A stretch of DNA of 43,347 bases, taken from Oceanospirillaceae bacterium. GTDB taxonomy: Bacteria; Pseudomonadota; Gammaproteobacteria; Pseudomonadales; Balneatricaceae. The first letter of the stretch is position 1. Each line of letters opens with the position of its first letter. A program made the position numbers and the translations under genes. The DNA lies in assembly GCA_003521845.1 (NCBI GenBank), contig DPHB01000054.1, positions 1 through 43,347 on the forward strand, given 5' to 3'. Below the pieces are notes generated by a model. It was not told where the DNA came from and did not search any database. It saw only the letters and a program-made list of their open reading frames with translations. This document shows, piece by piece, positions 24,936 to 33,342 of the stretch.

Positions 24936-25065
24936 CATATAGTTATATTAAATCATTCTTTTATTCCATGTTGAAATTTATTGTTCTCAGGTCGTAATTC
25001 GATTAGTATTCGGGTGTTTTCAGCCTGTACAATAGACGCGAATTATTTTTAGACAGCCAAAGCCT

Positions 25066-25545
25066 ATGAATACAGTTATCTACCCAGGTACTTTTGACCC
25101 TATTACCAACGGTCATATGGATCTAATTGAACGCGCTTCACGACTTTTTGATGAAGTTATTGTTGCCGTGGCAGCAAGCCCTAAGAAAAGGCCTCTGTTG
25201 GAACTCGAAACGCGCGTAGAATTGACTCGCACTATTACCGAGCCTTTGGGTAATGTGAAAGTTATTGGGTTTAATGGACTACTAACCGATTTATTAAAGA
25301 AGCAGGATGCCAATATAATTTTACGCGGATTACGTGCCGTATCTGACTTTGAGTATGAGTTTCAGATGGCCAATATGAATCGCGTATTAGCACCCGACGT
25401 AGAGAGTATGTTTCTGACCCCAGCGGAGAAGCATTCGTTTATTTCCTCTACCTTGGTGCGGGAAGTTGCCGTGTTGAACGGTGATATTTCCCAATTTGTA
25501 CACCCAATTGTGGCTGAGGCCATGCAACAACATTTAAACCGTTAG
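25066..25545 (+). CDS. coaD: Phosphopantetheine adenylyltransferase
   Basis: CoaD adenylates 4'-phosphopantetheine, the fourth step of CoA synthesis. The 159-residue nucleotidyltransferase starts MNTVIYPGTFDPITNGH, with the HxGH-type TNGH motif. It has the ISSTLVRE block near residue 127 and RGLRAVSDFEYEFQMA around 90. It heads a coaD-ferredoxin unit found also in pseudomonads. TACAAT at 25028-25033 may be its -10. Confidence 0.96.
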   Translation: MNTVIYPGTFDPITNGHMDLIERASRLFDEVIVAVAASPKKRPLLELETRVELTRTITEPLGNVKVIGFNGLLTDLLKKQDANIILRGLRAVSDFEYEFQMANMNRVLAPDVESMFLTPAEKHSFISSTLVREVAVLNGDISQFVHPIVAEAMQQHLNR

Positions 25546-25584
25546 TCAATAACGGTAAGACCATTGCAATAAGAGGAAGACGAA

Positions 25585-25833
25585 ATGTCTCTAATTATCA
25601 CCGACGACTGCATAAACTGTGACGTTTGTGAACCCGAATGCCCTAACGAGGCCATCGCACCGGGTGAAGAAATTTATGAAATTGATCCCAACAAGTGCAC
25701 CGAATGTGTGGGTCATTATGACGAGCCTCAGTGTGTTGAAGTATGCCCTGTGGATTGTATCCCTAAGGACCCAGACAATGTTGAGTCCGAAGACGTATTG
25801 ATGGAAAAATACATCAAACTAACTGCTGCCTAG
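25585..25833 (+). CDS. YfhL-family 4Fe-4S ferredoxin
   Basis: This 82-residue ferredoxin has the CxxCxxCxxxCP cluster motif in CINCDVCEPECP near the N-terminus. A second set, CTECVGHYDEPQCVEVCPVDC, has the long insertion typical of Allochromatium/YfhL-type 2[4Fe-4S] ferredoxins. These proteins carry low-potential electrons, for example to radical-SAM enzymes. AGAGGAAG lies before the ATG. The coaD-fdx-mutM grouping is conserved in related genomes. Confidence 0.92.
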   Translation: MSLIITDDCINCDVCEPECPNEAIAPGEEIYEIDPNKCTECVGHYDEPQCVEVCPVDCIPKDPDNVESEDVLMEKYIKLTAA

Positions 25834-25853
25834 TAGTACACTAGTTAGCTTAT

Positions 25854-25893
25854 AAAAAGAGGATTTTGCTCATTTAGCAGGTCCTCTTTTTTT
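25854..25893 (+). terminator. Intrinsic terminator after ferredoxin
   Basis: AAAAAGAGGA (from 25854) pairs with TCCTCTTTTT (to about 25891), with an inner TGCT/AGCA stem. It ends in a run of seven T on the plus strand. Confidence 0.85.
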
Positions 25894-26015
25894 GTGCCTA
25901 ATATTTCGACATGCTAAATTTTTAGCCTATTTTTACTTCCACACCCAGATTTTAAAATTAATACAGCGTATGCTAACAGGGTCCCTAAGCAGTCCGTAAT
26001 TTAAGGAGGCCAACC

Positions 26016-26273
26016 ATGGAAACATCACAACTACAAAAACTTATCCAAAAACTACACGAAGAACTAAACCATCATCAGATTGACGATGCCCAGGTGCAAG
26101 CCCAACTGCGTAGCTTGCTGCAAGACATCGATAAGCAAGTAAATAACCAAGGTGGTGAAGCTGCTGCCAACGACCAGCTTAGCGATCTTGCCATAGAACT
26201 AGAAGCTGAATTTCCTCGGCTCAGCAGCACTTTACGCGAAGTCACCGATCAGCTCAGCAAGCTCGGCATTTAA
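26016..26273 (+). CDS. DUF4404 family protein
   Basis: This 85-residue, mostly helical, acidic protein starts METSQLQKLIQKLHEELN and ends PRLSSTLREVTDQLSKLGI, matching the DUF4404 pattern seen in Pseudomonas-like bacteria. Its function is unknown. A strong SD (AAGGAGG, 26003-26009) precedes the ATG. It is convergent with mutM, with 8 nt between the stops. Confidence 0.8.
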   Translation: METSQLQKLIQKLHEELNHHQIDDAQVQAQLRSLLQDIDKQVNNQGGEAAANDQLSDLAIELEAEFPRLSSTLREVTDQLSKLGI

Positions 26274-26281
26274 ACTAATGC

Positions 26282-27094
26282 CTACTTCTGGCAGTGGCGA
26301 CAATACACGGTAGTGCGCTGCCCCAAACGCACCTCCTTTAGGGCCTCACCACAGTGCCGACAAGGCTTGCCTGTACGCCCATAAACTTGCAACTTTTGTT
26401 TGAAGTAGCCTGGATTTCCTTCGCTATCAACAAAGTTACGCAAGGTAGTACCACCTTGCTCTATGGCATCCGCTAACACCTGTTTAATAGCGCCAACTAA
26501 CACCGCTAGGCGCTTCTTACTCACTCTGCCAGCCTGACGATTGGGGTTGATCCCCGCCATAAACAAAGCCTCATTAGCGTAGATATTACCCACGCCAACC
26601 ACTTTTTTGCTATCCATTATCAAGGTCTTTATGGGCTGTTTTTTGCCTTTACAGGCAGCATGTAGCACATCCGCGCTAAAATCATCTGTTAACGGCTCAG
26701 GGCCTAAGCCAGCTAACAAAGCATGCTCTTGCAATGGGTATGGCTGCCACAACAAGCTGCCAAAACGTCGGGGGTCACGATAACGCAGCAGACAATCATC
26801 AAAGCACAAATCAAAATGATCATGATATGCCGGCGGCTCGTGCGCCGTTACGATGCGCATACTACCTGTCATGCCTAAATGACCAATCAAACCGCCAGCT
26901 TGAAAATGCAGCAGCACATATTTGCCTCGTCTGGTGACTTTTTCTAGGGTTTGCCCCGCAACCAAGTCATCAAGATTTTCTGGTATCGGCCAGCGCAAAC
27001 GACCATCACGCACCACCACCTCTCGCAATACCTTGCCACTAATGTGGGGAGCAATCCCGGCGCAGGTGGTTTCGACTTCGGGTAATTCTGGCAT
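26282..27094 (-). CDS. mutM: Formamidopyrimidine-DNA glycosylase (Fpg/MutM)
   Basis: MutM removes 8-oxoguanine and formamidopyrimidines and nicks the strand. The 270-residue protein starts MPELPEVETT, with catalytic Pro2 and Glu3. It has RRGKYVLLHF with Lys near 58, and the helix-two-turn-helix block VGVGNIYANEALF with its conserved Asn. The C-terminal zinc finger is CRHCGEALKEVRLGQRTTVY followed by CRHC. The family length is normal and all catalytic residues are present. Confidence 0.96.
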   Translation of the reverse strand: MPELPEVETTCAGIAPHISGKVLREVVVRDGRLRWPIPENLDDLVAGQTLEKVTRRGKYVLLHFQAGGLIGHLGMTGSMRIVTAHEPPAYHDHFDLCFDDCLLRYRDPRRFGSLLWQPYPLQEHALLAGLGPEPLTDDFSADVLHAACKGKKQPIKTLIMDSKKVVGVGNIYANEALFMAGINPNRQAGRVSKKRLAVLVGAIKQVLADAIEQGGTTLRNFVDSEGNPGYFKQKLQVYGRTGKPCRHCGEALKEVRLGQRTTVYCRHCQK

Positions 27095-27216
27095 CTATGA
27101 CCTCGGTGGTAATAATAACGTGCTGTTCGACTATAGCAGGGGGGCTAAGGCATTGACAGCACAGCAAAAAGGTTTAATGTTATAGGGGTACCCACAACAA
27201 GAAAAGGAAACCGGTC

Positions 27217-27633
27217 ATGCTTAAATCCGTCAAAGTTTCTGACTATATGACGCGTAAACTCATCACCTTTACGGAAGATACGGATCTATTTGAAGCCATC
27301 CGTATATTTAGTGAAACACAGGTATCTGGCGCACCTGTCACCGACAGCCAAGACCAGCTCGTCGGTATAATGTCAGAAGTAGACTGCTTACGTGGCATTC
27401 TCGACAAAACCTATCATGAAGAAGAAGTCGGCGGTACCGTGGGTGAATTTATGACCCGCACTATTGACACCATTGATGCTAACACCGACATCATTGCTGT
27501 CGCCGAGCAGTTTATCCATCGCGGACGACGCCGTATTCCGGTGGTAGAAGATGGCAAGCTAGTTGGCCAGGTAAGTCGCAAAGATATTTTGCGCGCGGTT
27601 AACGATTTTGTGTCAAACGGCAGCAAAGCCTAG
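27217..27633 (+). CDS. CBS-domain pair protein
   Basis: This 138-residue protein is made only of two CBS motifs (about 7-62 and 75-132). Each has the pattern DYMTRKLITF... and EFMTRTIDTI..., and the second ends RRRIPVVEDGKLVGQVSRKD. CBS pairs bind adenine nucleotides or SAM and regulate partner proteins. There is no fused enzyme domain, so its target cannot be deduced. AAAGGAAA precedes the ATG. Confidence 0.85.
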   Translation: MLKSVKVSDYMTRKLITFTEDTDLFEAIRIFSETQVSGAPVTDSQDQLVGIMSEVDCLRGILDKTYHEEEVGGTVGEFMTRTIDTIDANTDIIAVAEQFIHRGRRRIPVVEDGKLVGQVSRKDILRAVNDFVSNGSKA

Positions 27634-27679
27634 TATTACACTGTCAGTGATCACTCACTAATTGTCATGTATTTTGTAT

Positions 27680-27706
27680 GGATCAGACCCATGTCTGGTC
27701 CTTTTA
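27680..27706 (+). terminator. Intrinsic terminator between CBS gene and coaBC
   Basis: GGATCAGAC (27680-27688) pairs with GTCTGGTCC (27693-27701) around a 4-nt loop. TTTT follows. Confidence 0.8.
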
Positions 27707-27757
27707 TTACCTTATTATGCTATGGTTAGCAGTTCTCGTAACGATCTCATTTAAGCT

Positions 27758-28957
27758 ATGTCTAGGCTCCAAAACAAGCACATTATTGTGGCCATAAGTG
27801 GTGGTATCGCCGCTTATAAAAGCGCAGAACTAGTGCGCCTACTCATCACCGCCGGCGCTCAAGTTGAAGTGGTCATGACCCGTGGCGCCACAGAGTTTAT
27901 CACCCCCCTCACCTTGCAAGCCCTATCAGGCAACCCTGTGCATCAGCATTTGTTAGACCCAAGCGCGGAAGCCGGAATGGGGCATATACAACTGGCCCGC
28001 TGGGCCGATGCTATTCTGATTGCACCCTGCACCGCTCAGGTCATGGCGCTCCTAGCCCAAGGCCAAGCCGATGACCTGTTGGGTACGCTATGTTTAGCCA
28101 CGCAAGCACCGGTACTGCTCGCACCAGCCATGAACCAAGCCATGTGGGCCGATCAAGCTACCCAGGCTAATGCGCAACTACTCACACAACGCGGTGTTGC
28201 CTTACTAGGCCCAGCCAGTGGCGAACAAGCATGTGGTGATGTTGGCCCAGGCCGCATGTTAGAACCCAGCCAGCTAGTTGCAGGCCTTGAACAGATTTTT
28301 ACTGGCCATGCCCTACAAGGCAAAAAGGTGGTGATTACTGCCGGCCCTACACGCGAAGCCATTGATCCGGTGCGCTACCTAAGCAACCATAGCTCTGGCA
28401 AAATGGGCTACGCCTTAGCCCAAGCAGCCGTAGAAGCAGGCGCCCTGGTAACACTGATCAGTGGCCCCACTAATCTAGCGGTACCCAATGATCTGCAGTG
28501 CACACAAGTGCAAAGCGCCCGCGACATGCTCGTTGCCTGCCAAGACGCCTGCCAAGGTGCCGATTTGTTTATTGCTAGCGCTGCTGTTGCCGACTACCGC
28601 CCAGCCGAAGTTGCCGAACAAAAAATGAAAAAGACTGGGCCTAATGCTGGCCTTAACCTCGAACTAGTACAAAACCCAGATATCTTGGCCACCGTTGCTA
28701 AAGACTTCCCTAACACCACCTGTATTGGCTTTGCCGCCGAAACAGAAAAGCTTATCGAACATGCCCAAGCCAAGCTAGCGCGCAAAAAAGTAGCGATGAT
28801 TATCGCCAATGATGTAGCCGACACTAGTATCGGCTTTAATAGCGACGACAACCAAGTACACCTAGTAACAGCTGCTGGCAACCTAGCCTTGCCCCGCACA
28901 TCCAAAACCCAGTTGGCACGCCAACTGATCGACAACATTGCCCAATTGGACTTATAA
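27758..28957 (+). CDS. coaBC: Bifunctional phosphopantothenoylcysteine decarboxylase / phosphopantothenate-cysteine ligase
   Basis: This 399-residue fusion carries out two CoA steps. The CoaC flavoprotein half (about 1-190) has ISGGIAAYKSAELVR, the PALNQAMW-like APAMNQAMW motif and Cys in GEQACGDVGPGRM. The CoaB half (about 190-399) begins KKVVITAGPTREAIDPVRYL. It carries the dimerisation/Lys block KMKKTG and the CTP-binding GFAAETEK. It heads a unit with dut, algC and argB, the order found in Pseudomonas. Confidence 0.96.
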   Translation: MSRLQNKHIIVAISGGIAAYKSAELVRLLITAGAQVEVVMTRGATEFITPLTLQALSGNPVHQHLLDPSAEAGMGHIQLARWADAILIAPCTAQVMALLAQGQADDLLGTLCLATQAPVLLAPAMNQAMWADQATQANAQLLTQRGVALLGPASGEQACGDVGPGRMLEPSQLVAGLEQIFTGHALQGKKVVITAGPTREAIDPVRYLSNHSSGKMGYALAQAAVEAGALVTLISGPTNLAVPNDLQCTQVQSARDMLVACQDACQGADLFIASAAVADYRPAEVAEQKMKKTGPNAGLNLELVQNPDILATVAKDFPNTTCIGFAAETEKLIEHAQAKLARKKVAMIIANDVADTSIGFNSDDNQVHLVTAAGNLALPRTSKTQLARQLIDNIAQLDL

Positions 28958-28961
28958 CCAC

Positions 28962-29426
28962 ATGTCTCAAACACCCCAACTTGAAGTAAATATCATGGAT
29001 TCCCGCCTTGGCGGAGAGTGGCCATTACCGGCTTACGCCACTCCTGGCTCTGCTGGTATGGATTTGCGTGCCTGTATCGAAGCGCCGCTACAACTAGAAC
29101 CAGGTGAAACCAAGCTATTACCAACGGGTATGGCTATACACATTGGCGACCCCAGCCTTTGCGCCATGCTATTGCCACGCTCGGGCCTAGGCCACAAGCA
29201 CGGTATTGTATTGGGCAACCTTGTTGGCCTAATTGACTCCGACTACCAAGGCCAGTTGATGGTGTCTTGTTGGAACCGCGGCAATACTGGATTTACCGTG
29301 GAACCCGGCGAACGCATTGCGCAGATGGTACTAGTACCCGTAGTACAGGCACAACTCAACATCGTTGACGAATTTGACACTAGCGAACGTGGCACCGGTG
29401 GCTTTGGCCACTCCGGGCGCCAATAA
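28962..29426 (+). CDS. dut: Deoxyuridine 5'-triphosphate nucleotidohydrolase (dUTPase)
   Basis: Dut hydrolyses dUTP to dUMP, keeping uracil out of DNA and supplying dTMP synthesis. The 154-residue trimeric-type enzyme shows motif 1 SAGMDLRA, motif 2 PRSGLGHKHG, motif 3 GLIDSDYQGQL with the catalytic Asp, motif 4 PGERIAQMV and motif 5 ERGTGGFGHSG. ATG 28962 lies 4 nt after coaBC. An earlier start at 28938 would lie inside coaBC. Confidence 0.96.
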   Translation: MSQTPQLEVNIMDSRLGGEWPLPAYATPGSAGMDLRACIEAPLQLEPGETKLLPTGMAIHIGDPSLCAMLLPRSGLGHKHGIVLGNLVGLIDSDYQGQLMVSCWNRGNTGFTVEPGERIAQMVLVPVVQAQLNIVDEFDTSERGTGGFGHSGRQ

Positions 29427-29439
29427 GAGGATTTATAAC

Positions 29440-30837
29440 ATGGACAGTTATCGTTACCCACGCCCGGCGCAAGTGCCGGCAGAAATATTTCGTGCCTATG
29501 ACGTACGCGGTATCGTTGATGAGCAACTCGACGCAGCTATGCTATATCATTTGGGCCTAGCCGTAGGCACACAAATTCGCCGCCTTGGTGATGACCGTGC
29601 TGCCGTTGGTGCTGACGGCCGCCTTTCCAGCCCACGTTTAAGCCAAGCGCTAATGGAAGGCCTAGCCGATGCTGGCTGCCGTGTTATTCACGTTGGCGCA
29701 GTGCCAACACCGGTACTCTATTTTGCGGTAAAGACCCTAGACACCAACTCTGGCATCATGCTCACCGGTAGCCATAACCCGAGTAACTACAACGGTGCCA
29801 AAATCGTCGTAGCGGGCAAGACATTAGCCAACGATGACATCACGGCTTTGTACAACCTAATCGTTGCCGAGGACTACGAACGCGGCACCGGCCAAATCAG
29901 CGCCCAAAGTGTTGATACGGACTACCAACAAGTGATTGTTGAAGATCTACACATCAAAAAGCCTTTGAAAGTAGTATTGGATGCCGGCAATGGTATTGCC
30001 GGCGCTATTGCCCCCCAGCTATTTCGCGCCCTCGGCTGCGACGTAGTGGAGCTCTATTGCGAAGTGGATGGCACCTTTCCCAATCACCACCCGGACCCAG
30101 GTAAGCCCGCTAACCTAGTAGACCTAAAAGCCGCTGTGGCCGAACACAAGGCCGACCTAGGCCTAGCCTTCGATGGCGACGGCGACCGTGTTGGCGTGAT
30201 TACGCCAGGGCTAAATATGGTCTACCCAGACAAGCTACTGATGCTATTTGCCGAAGACGTACTAAGCCGCAACCCTGACGCACAGATCATCTATGATGTG
30301 AAGTGTACGCGCTTGTTGCAGCCACTAATCGAAGAACTCGGCGGTGTTGCCACCATGTGGAAAACCGGCCACTCCCTCATCAAGAGCAAAATGCAAGAAA
30401 GCGGCGCCCTATTGGCCGGTGAAATGAGCGGACACGTGTTCTTTAAGGAACGTTGGTACGGTTTTGACGATGGCATCTATAGCGCCGCGCGCCTATGTGA
30501 AATTGTGGCGGCTAGTGAACTGGATGCCGATGCGCTGTTTGCCCGTTTCCCAGAAGACAAAAGCACCCCTGAAATCAACATTGCTGTGTCCGAAAGTGAC
30601 AAGTTTGATATTGTCGAACGTCTACAAAACTGGCCCTATGAAGACGGCCAGGTATCCACCATTGATGGCTTACGAGTGGATTATGCCGACGGTTGGGGCC
30701 TAGTGCGCGCCTCCAACACCACGCCATTATTAGTATTACGCTTTGAAGGCGAAAACGATGCTGCTCTTGAGCGCATTCGCAGTCAATTCCAACAACATTT
30801 ACACACGGTTGATAGCAACCTAACTATTCCGGAATAA
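29440..30837 (+). CDS. algC: Phosphomannomutase/phosphoglucomutase (AlgC type)
   Basis: AlgC interconverts hexose 1- and 6-phosphates for LPS and exopolysaccharide precursors. The 465-residue protein has the phosphoserine loop MLTGSHNPSNYNG near residue 108, the Mg-binding loop AFDGDGDRVG near 243, the sugar-binding GEMSGHVFF near 327, and the C-terminal phosphate loop RASNTTPLL. ATG 29440 with AGAGG upstream fits the family N-terminus (IFRAYDVRG). The frame from 29365 overlaps dut. The length equals Pseudomonas AlgC. Confidence 0.92.
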   Translation: MDSYRYPRPAQVPAEIFRAYDVRGIVDEQLDAAMLYHLGLAVGTQIRRLGDDRAAVGADGRLSSPRLSQALMEGLADAGCRVIHVGAVPTPVLYFAVKTLDTNSGIMLTGSHNPSNYNGAKIVVAGKTLANDDITALYNLIVAEDYERGTGQISAQSVDTDYQQVIVEDLHIKKPLKVVLDAGNGIAGAIAPQLFRALGCDVVELYCEVDGTFPNHHPDPGKPANLVDLKAAVAEHKADLGLAFDGDGDRVGVITPGLNMVYPDKLLMLFAEDVLSRNPDAQIIYDVKCTRLLQPLIEELGGVATMWKTGHSLIKSKMQESGALLAGEMSGHVFFKERWYGFDDGIYSAARLCEIVAASELDADALFARFPEDKSTPEINIAVSESDKFDIVERLQNWPYEDGQVSTIDGLRVDYADGWGLVRASNTTPLLVLRFEGENDAALERIRSQFQQHLHTVDSNLTIPE

Positions 30838-30840
30838 ACC

Positions 30841-31737
30841 ATGTCATTAGATAGAGAAGCCGCCACCAATGTGGCCCAGGTATTGAGCGAAGCTCTGCCT
30901 TATATCCAGCGTTATATCGGCAAGACCATCGTCGTTAAATACGGCGGCAACGCCATGATAGATGAAGACCTAAAGCAAAGCTTTGCCCGCGACATAGTCA
31001 TGATGAAGCTAATTGGCATGAACCCTGTAGTGGTACACGGTGGCGGCCCACAAATTGGTAACCTGCTAAGCCGTCTAAACATCGAATCCCACTTTGTTAA
31101 CGGCATGCGTGTCACTGACACCCAAACCATGGACGTGGTAGAAATGGTATTGGGCGGTTCGGTTAACAAAGAAATTGTTAACCTGATCAATCAAAACGGT
31201 GGCAAGGCCATTGGCCTGACGGGCAAAGATGGCAAGCTAATCCAAGCCAAAAAGCTAAAAGTGACCCATAAGAGCCCAGAGATGGAAGCCTCTGAAATCA
31301 TCGATATTGGCCACGTAGGCGAAGTAGAAAGCGTTAATGTTGATGTCATCGATATGCTTTGCAATAGCGATTTTATTCCTGTTATTGCCCCTGTAGGTGT
31401 AGACGATAAAGGCCACGCATACAACATTAACGCTGACTTGGTGGCGGGCAAGGTCGCTGAAGTATTGCAAGCTGAAAAGCTCATGTTATTGACCAACATT
31501 TCTGGGCTTTTAGATAAACAAGGTAACCTTCTTACCGGCTTGTCTACACAACAAGTAGACGACTTAATAGCCGATGGCACTATTCATGGCGGCATGTTGC
31601 CTAAGATTGGTTGTGCCTTAAGTGCCGTGAAAGCAGGTGTTAAACGTGCCCACATTATCGATGGCCGCGTTGCTCATGCGACCTTGCTAGAACTGCTTAC
31701 CGATACCGGTGTTGGTACTCTTATCACCAACCCCTAA
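30841..31737 (+). CDS. argB: Acetylglutamate kinase
   Basis: ArgB phosphorylates N-acetylglutamate, the second step of arginine synthesis. The 298-residue amino-acid kinase has VVKYGGNAM, the glycine loop HGGGPQIG and the ATP-binding region LLTNISGLLDKQGNLLTGL. The N-terminal extension (about 25 residues before the fold) is typical of the hexameric, arginine-inhibited type. It starts 3 nt after algC, as in Pseudomonas. Confidence 0.96.
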   Translation: MSLDREAATNVAQVLSEALPYIQRYIGKTIVVKYGGNAMIDEDLKQSFARDIVMMKLIGMNPVVVHGGGPQIGNLLSRLNIESHFVNGMRVTDTQTMDVVEMVLGGSVNKEIVNLINQNGGKAIGLTGKDGKLIQAKKLKVTHKSPEMEASEIIDIGHVGEVESVNVDVIDMLCNSDFIPVIAPVGVDDKGHAYNINADLVAGKVAEVLQAEKLMLLTNISGLLDKQGNLLTGLSTQQVDDLIADGTIHGGMLPKIGCALSAVKAGVKRAHIIDGRVAHATLLELLTDTGVGTLITNP

Positions 31738-31774
31738 GATTGCCCACTAAGAGCCTGCAGGATAATAAAAAACC

Positions 31775-32365
31775 ATGACTGAAGCTAAAATATCGCGCCG
31801 CGAACAGATCCTACAAACCCTTATGCAAATGCTGCAAGAGCAGGCGTTAAGCCGCATCACCACAGCTGCCTTAGCGCGTGAAGTAGGTGTATCGGAAGCG
31901 GCCCTGTATCGCCACTTTGCTAGCAAAGCCAAAATGTTTGAAGGTTTGATCGATTTTATCGAAGACACCCTGTTCACCCGTACCAAACTTATTCAGCAAC
32001 AAGAACTACCCGCCCTGGCCCAATGCCAGCAGATGCTAACGCTCTTGTTAACCTTAGTAGAACGCAACCCCGGCCTGTGCCGCCTCTTAACGGGGGAAGC
32101 TTTATTGGGCGAGAAAGAACGCTTGGGCAGCCGTATTAATCAGCTGTTTGATAAGTTAGAAACGCAATTGAAGCAAGTTTTACGAGAAGCAGAAATGCGT
32201 GAGGGGCTGCGTACCAGCGACACGCCTAGCACCTGCGCTAACTTACTCATGGCCACGGCCGAGGGCCGCATCCGCCAGTTTAGCCGCAGTGGTTTTCGCA
32301 ACAAGCCTACAACTGCGTGGGATGACCAGTGGCAGTTGCTTAGCGCCCAACTAATGCAGGGTTAA
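31775..32365 (+). CDS. slmA: Nucleoid occlusion factor SlmA
   Basis: SlmA is a TetR-family DNA-binding protein that binds chromosomal SBS sites and blocks FtsZ assembly over the nucleoid. The 196-residue protein begins with SRREQILQTLMQML. Its helix-turn-helix AALAREVGVSEAALYRHFAS (about 33-52) is nearly the canonical SlmA sequence, followed by KAKMFEGLIDFIEDTLF. The position between argB/dut and pyrE is conserved in gammaproteobacteria. It is convergent with pyrE. Confidence 0.94.
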   Translation: MTEAKISRREQILQTLMQMLQEQALSRITTAALAREVGVSEAALYRHFASKAKMFEGLIDFIEDTLFTRTKLIQQQELPALAQCQQMLTLLLTLVERNPGLCRLLTGEALLGEKERLGSRINQLFDKLETQLKQVLREAEMREGLRTSDTPSTCANLLMATAEGRIRQFSRSGFRNKPTTAWDDQWQLLSAQLMQG

Positions 32366-32416
32366 CCCCAAACTGGGGGCTGGCTCTTCTTTAGTCGCGT
32401 AGCGTCTAAAAAGTGC

Positions 32417-32445
32417 CTGTCCCTTAACTTTGTCTGTCCCTTAAC
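32417..32445. repeat. Tandem CTGTCCCTTAAC repeat in slmA-pyrE gap
   Basis: The 12-mer CTGTCCCTTAAC occurs at 32417-32428 and 32434-32445, 17 bp apart, in the short gap between convergent slmA and pyrE. It looks like an eroded intergenic repeat. No hairpin or gene is visible. Confidence 0.5.
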
Positions 32446-32474
32446 CTCTAAATAACCTACCCACTAAAAGCAAA

Positions 32475-33116
32475 TTAAACCCCGTAAGCTTCTCGGTAGG
32501 CTAACATCGCGTCAATTTCAGCTTCCATACCACCTTGCTCCTGCAAATACTCCAGCAAGTCATTAAAGCTAACAATGCTCACCACCTGCATCTTGTAATC
32601 ACGTTCCACTTCTTGAATAGCAGACAGCTCGCCCTTGCCTTTTTCCATGCGATTTACCGCGATCAAGGTACCAGCTGGATTAGCACCAGAATCAGCAATC
32701 AAGGTCATCACTTCACGAATAGCGGTGCCGGCCGTAATCACATCGTCGATGATCACAACGTCACCTTTAAGCTCAGCACCTACTAGGTTGCCGCCCTCGC
32801 CATGGGTCTTGGCTTCTTTGCGGTTAAACACATAAGGCACGTCTCGCTGGTGGTGCTCGTACAGGGCAACAGCGGTAGTGGTGGCTAACGGAATGCCCTT
32901 GTAGGCAGGGCCAAGCAAGACATCACACTGTAGGCCAGAGTCTTGCAGTGCTTGGGCATAGTAACGGCCTAATTTGGCCAGCGCTTCGCCAGTATTAAAC
33001 AAGCCTGCGTTGAAGAAGTACGGGCTAATACGGCCACTTTTCAGGGTAAATTCACCAAATTTTAAAACGCCACGTGCCAAAGCAAACTGGATAAATTCCC
33101 GTTGATAATTCTGCAT
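32475..33116 (-). CDS. pyrE: Orotate phosphoribosyltransferase
   Basis: PyrE joins orotate and PRPP to form OMP in pyrimidine synthesis. The 213-residue type I phosphoribosyltransferase has the PRPP motif VVIIDDVITAGTA near residue 120. The flexible loop is RKEAKTHGEGG and the N-terminal block GVLKFGEFTLKSGRISPYFF. It is divergent from crc, the arrangement known in Pseudomonas. A TATAAT on the minus strand (33155-33160) is its probable -10. Confidence 0.96.
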   Translation of the reverse strand: MQNYQREFIQFALARGVLKFGEFTLKSGRISPYFFNAGLFNTGEALAKLGRYYAQALQDSGLQCDVLLGPAYKGIPLATTTAVALYEHHQRDVPYVFNRKEAKTHGEGGNLVGAELKGDVVIIDDVITAGTAIREVMTLIADSGANPAGTLIAVNRMEKGKGELSAIQEVERDYKMQVVSIVSFNDLLEYLQEQGGMEAEIDAMLAYREAYGV

Positions 33117-33154
33117 AATGCCCCCACTTATAGATGTACTGAAAATCGGCGCTC

Positions 33155-33254
33155 ATTATACACCAAGACCAAGCTGCATAAGCCAAAAAATTTAGTCTAA
33201 AACTGGAGATAAAACCACTCCAATCTGGGCCTCACTAACGCAGCATGCTATAAT
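33155..33254. promoter_or_regulatory. Divergent pyrE / crc promoter region
   Basis: Within the 226-bp gap, TATAAT reads on the minus strand at 33155-33160 (pyrE). On the plus strand an extended -10, TG-C-TATAAT (hexamer 33249-33254), points to crc. Neither has a clear -35. The crc leader would be about 80 nt. Confidence 0.5.
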
Positions 33255-33342
33255 TTATGGAAATAATAATGACACCACTATGCATGCTCGATGGCATGGA
33301 TAACCATTCACATCGCGTGAGCGACCAAAAGATTTTACCAAA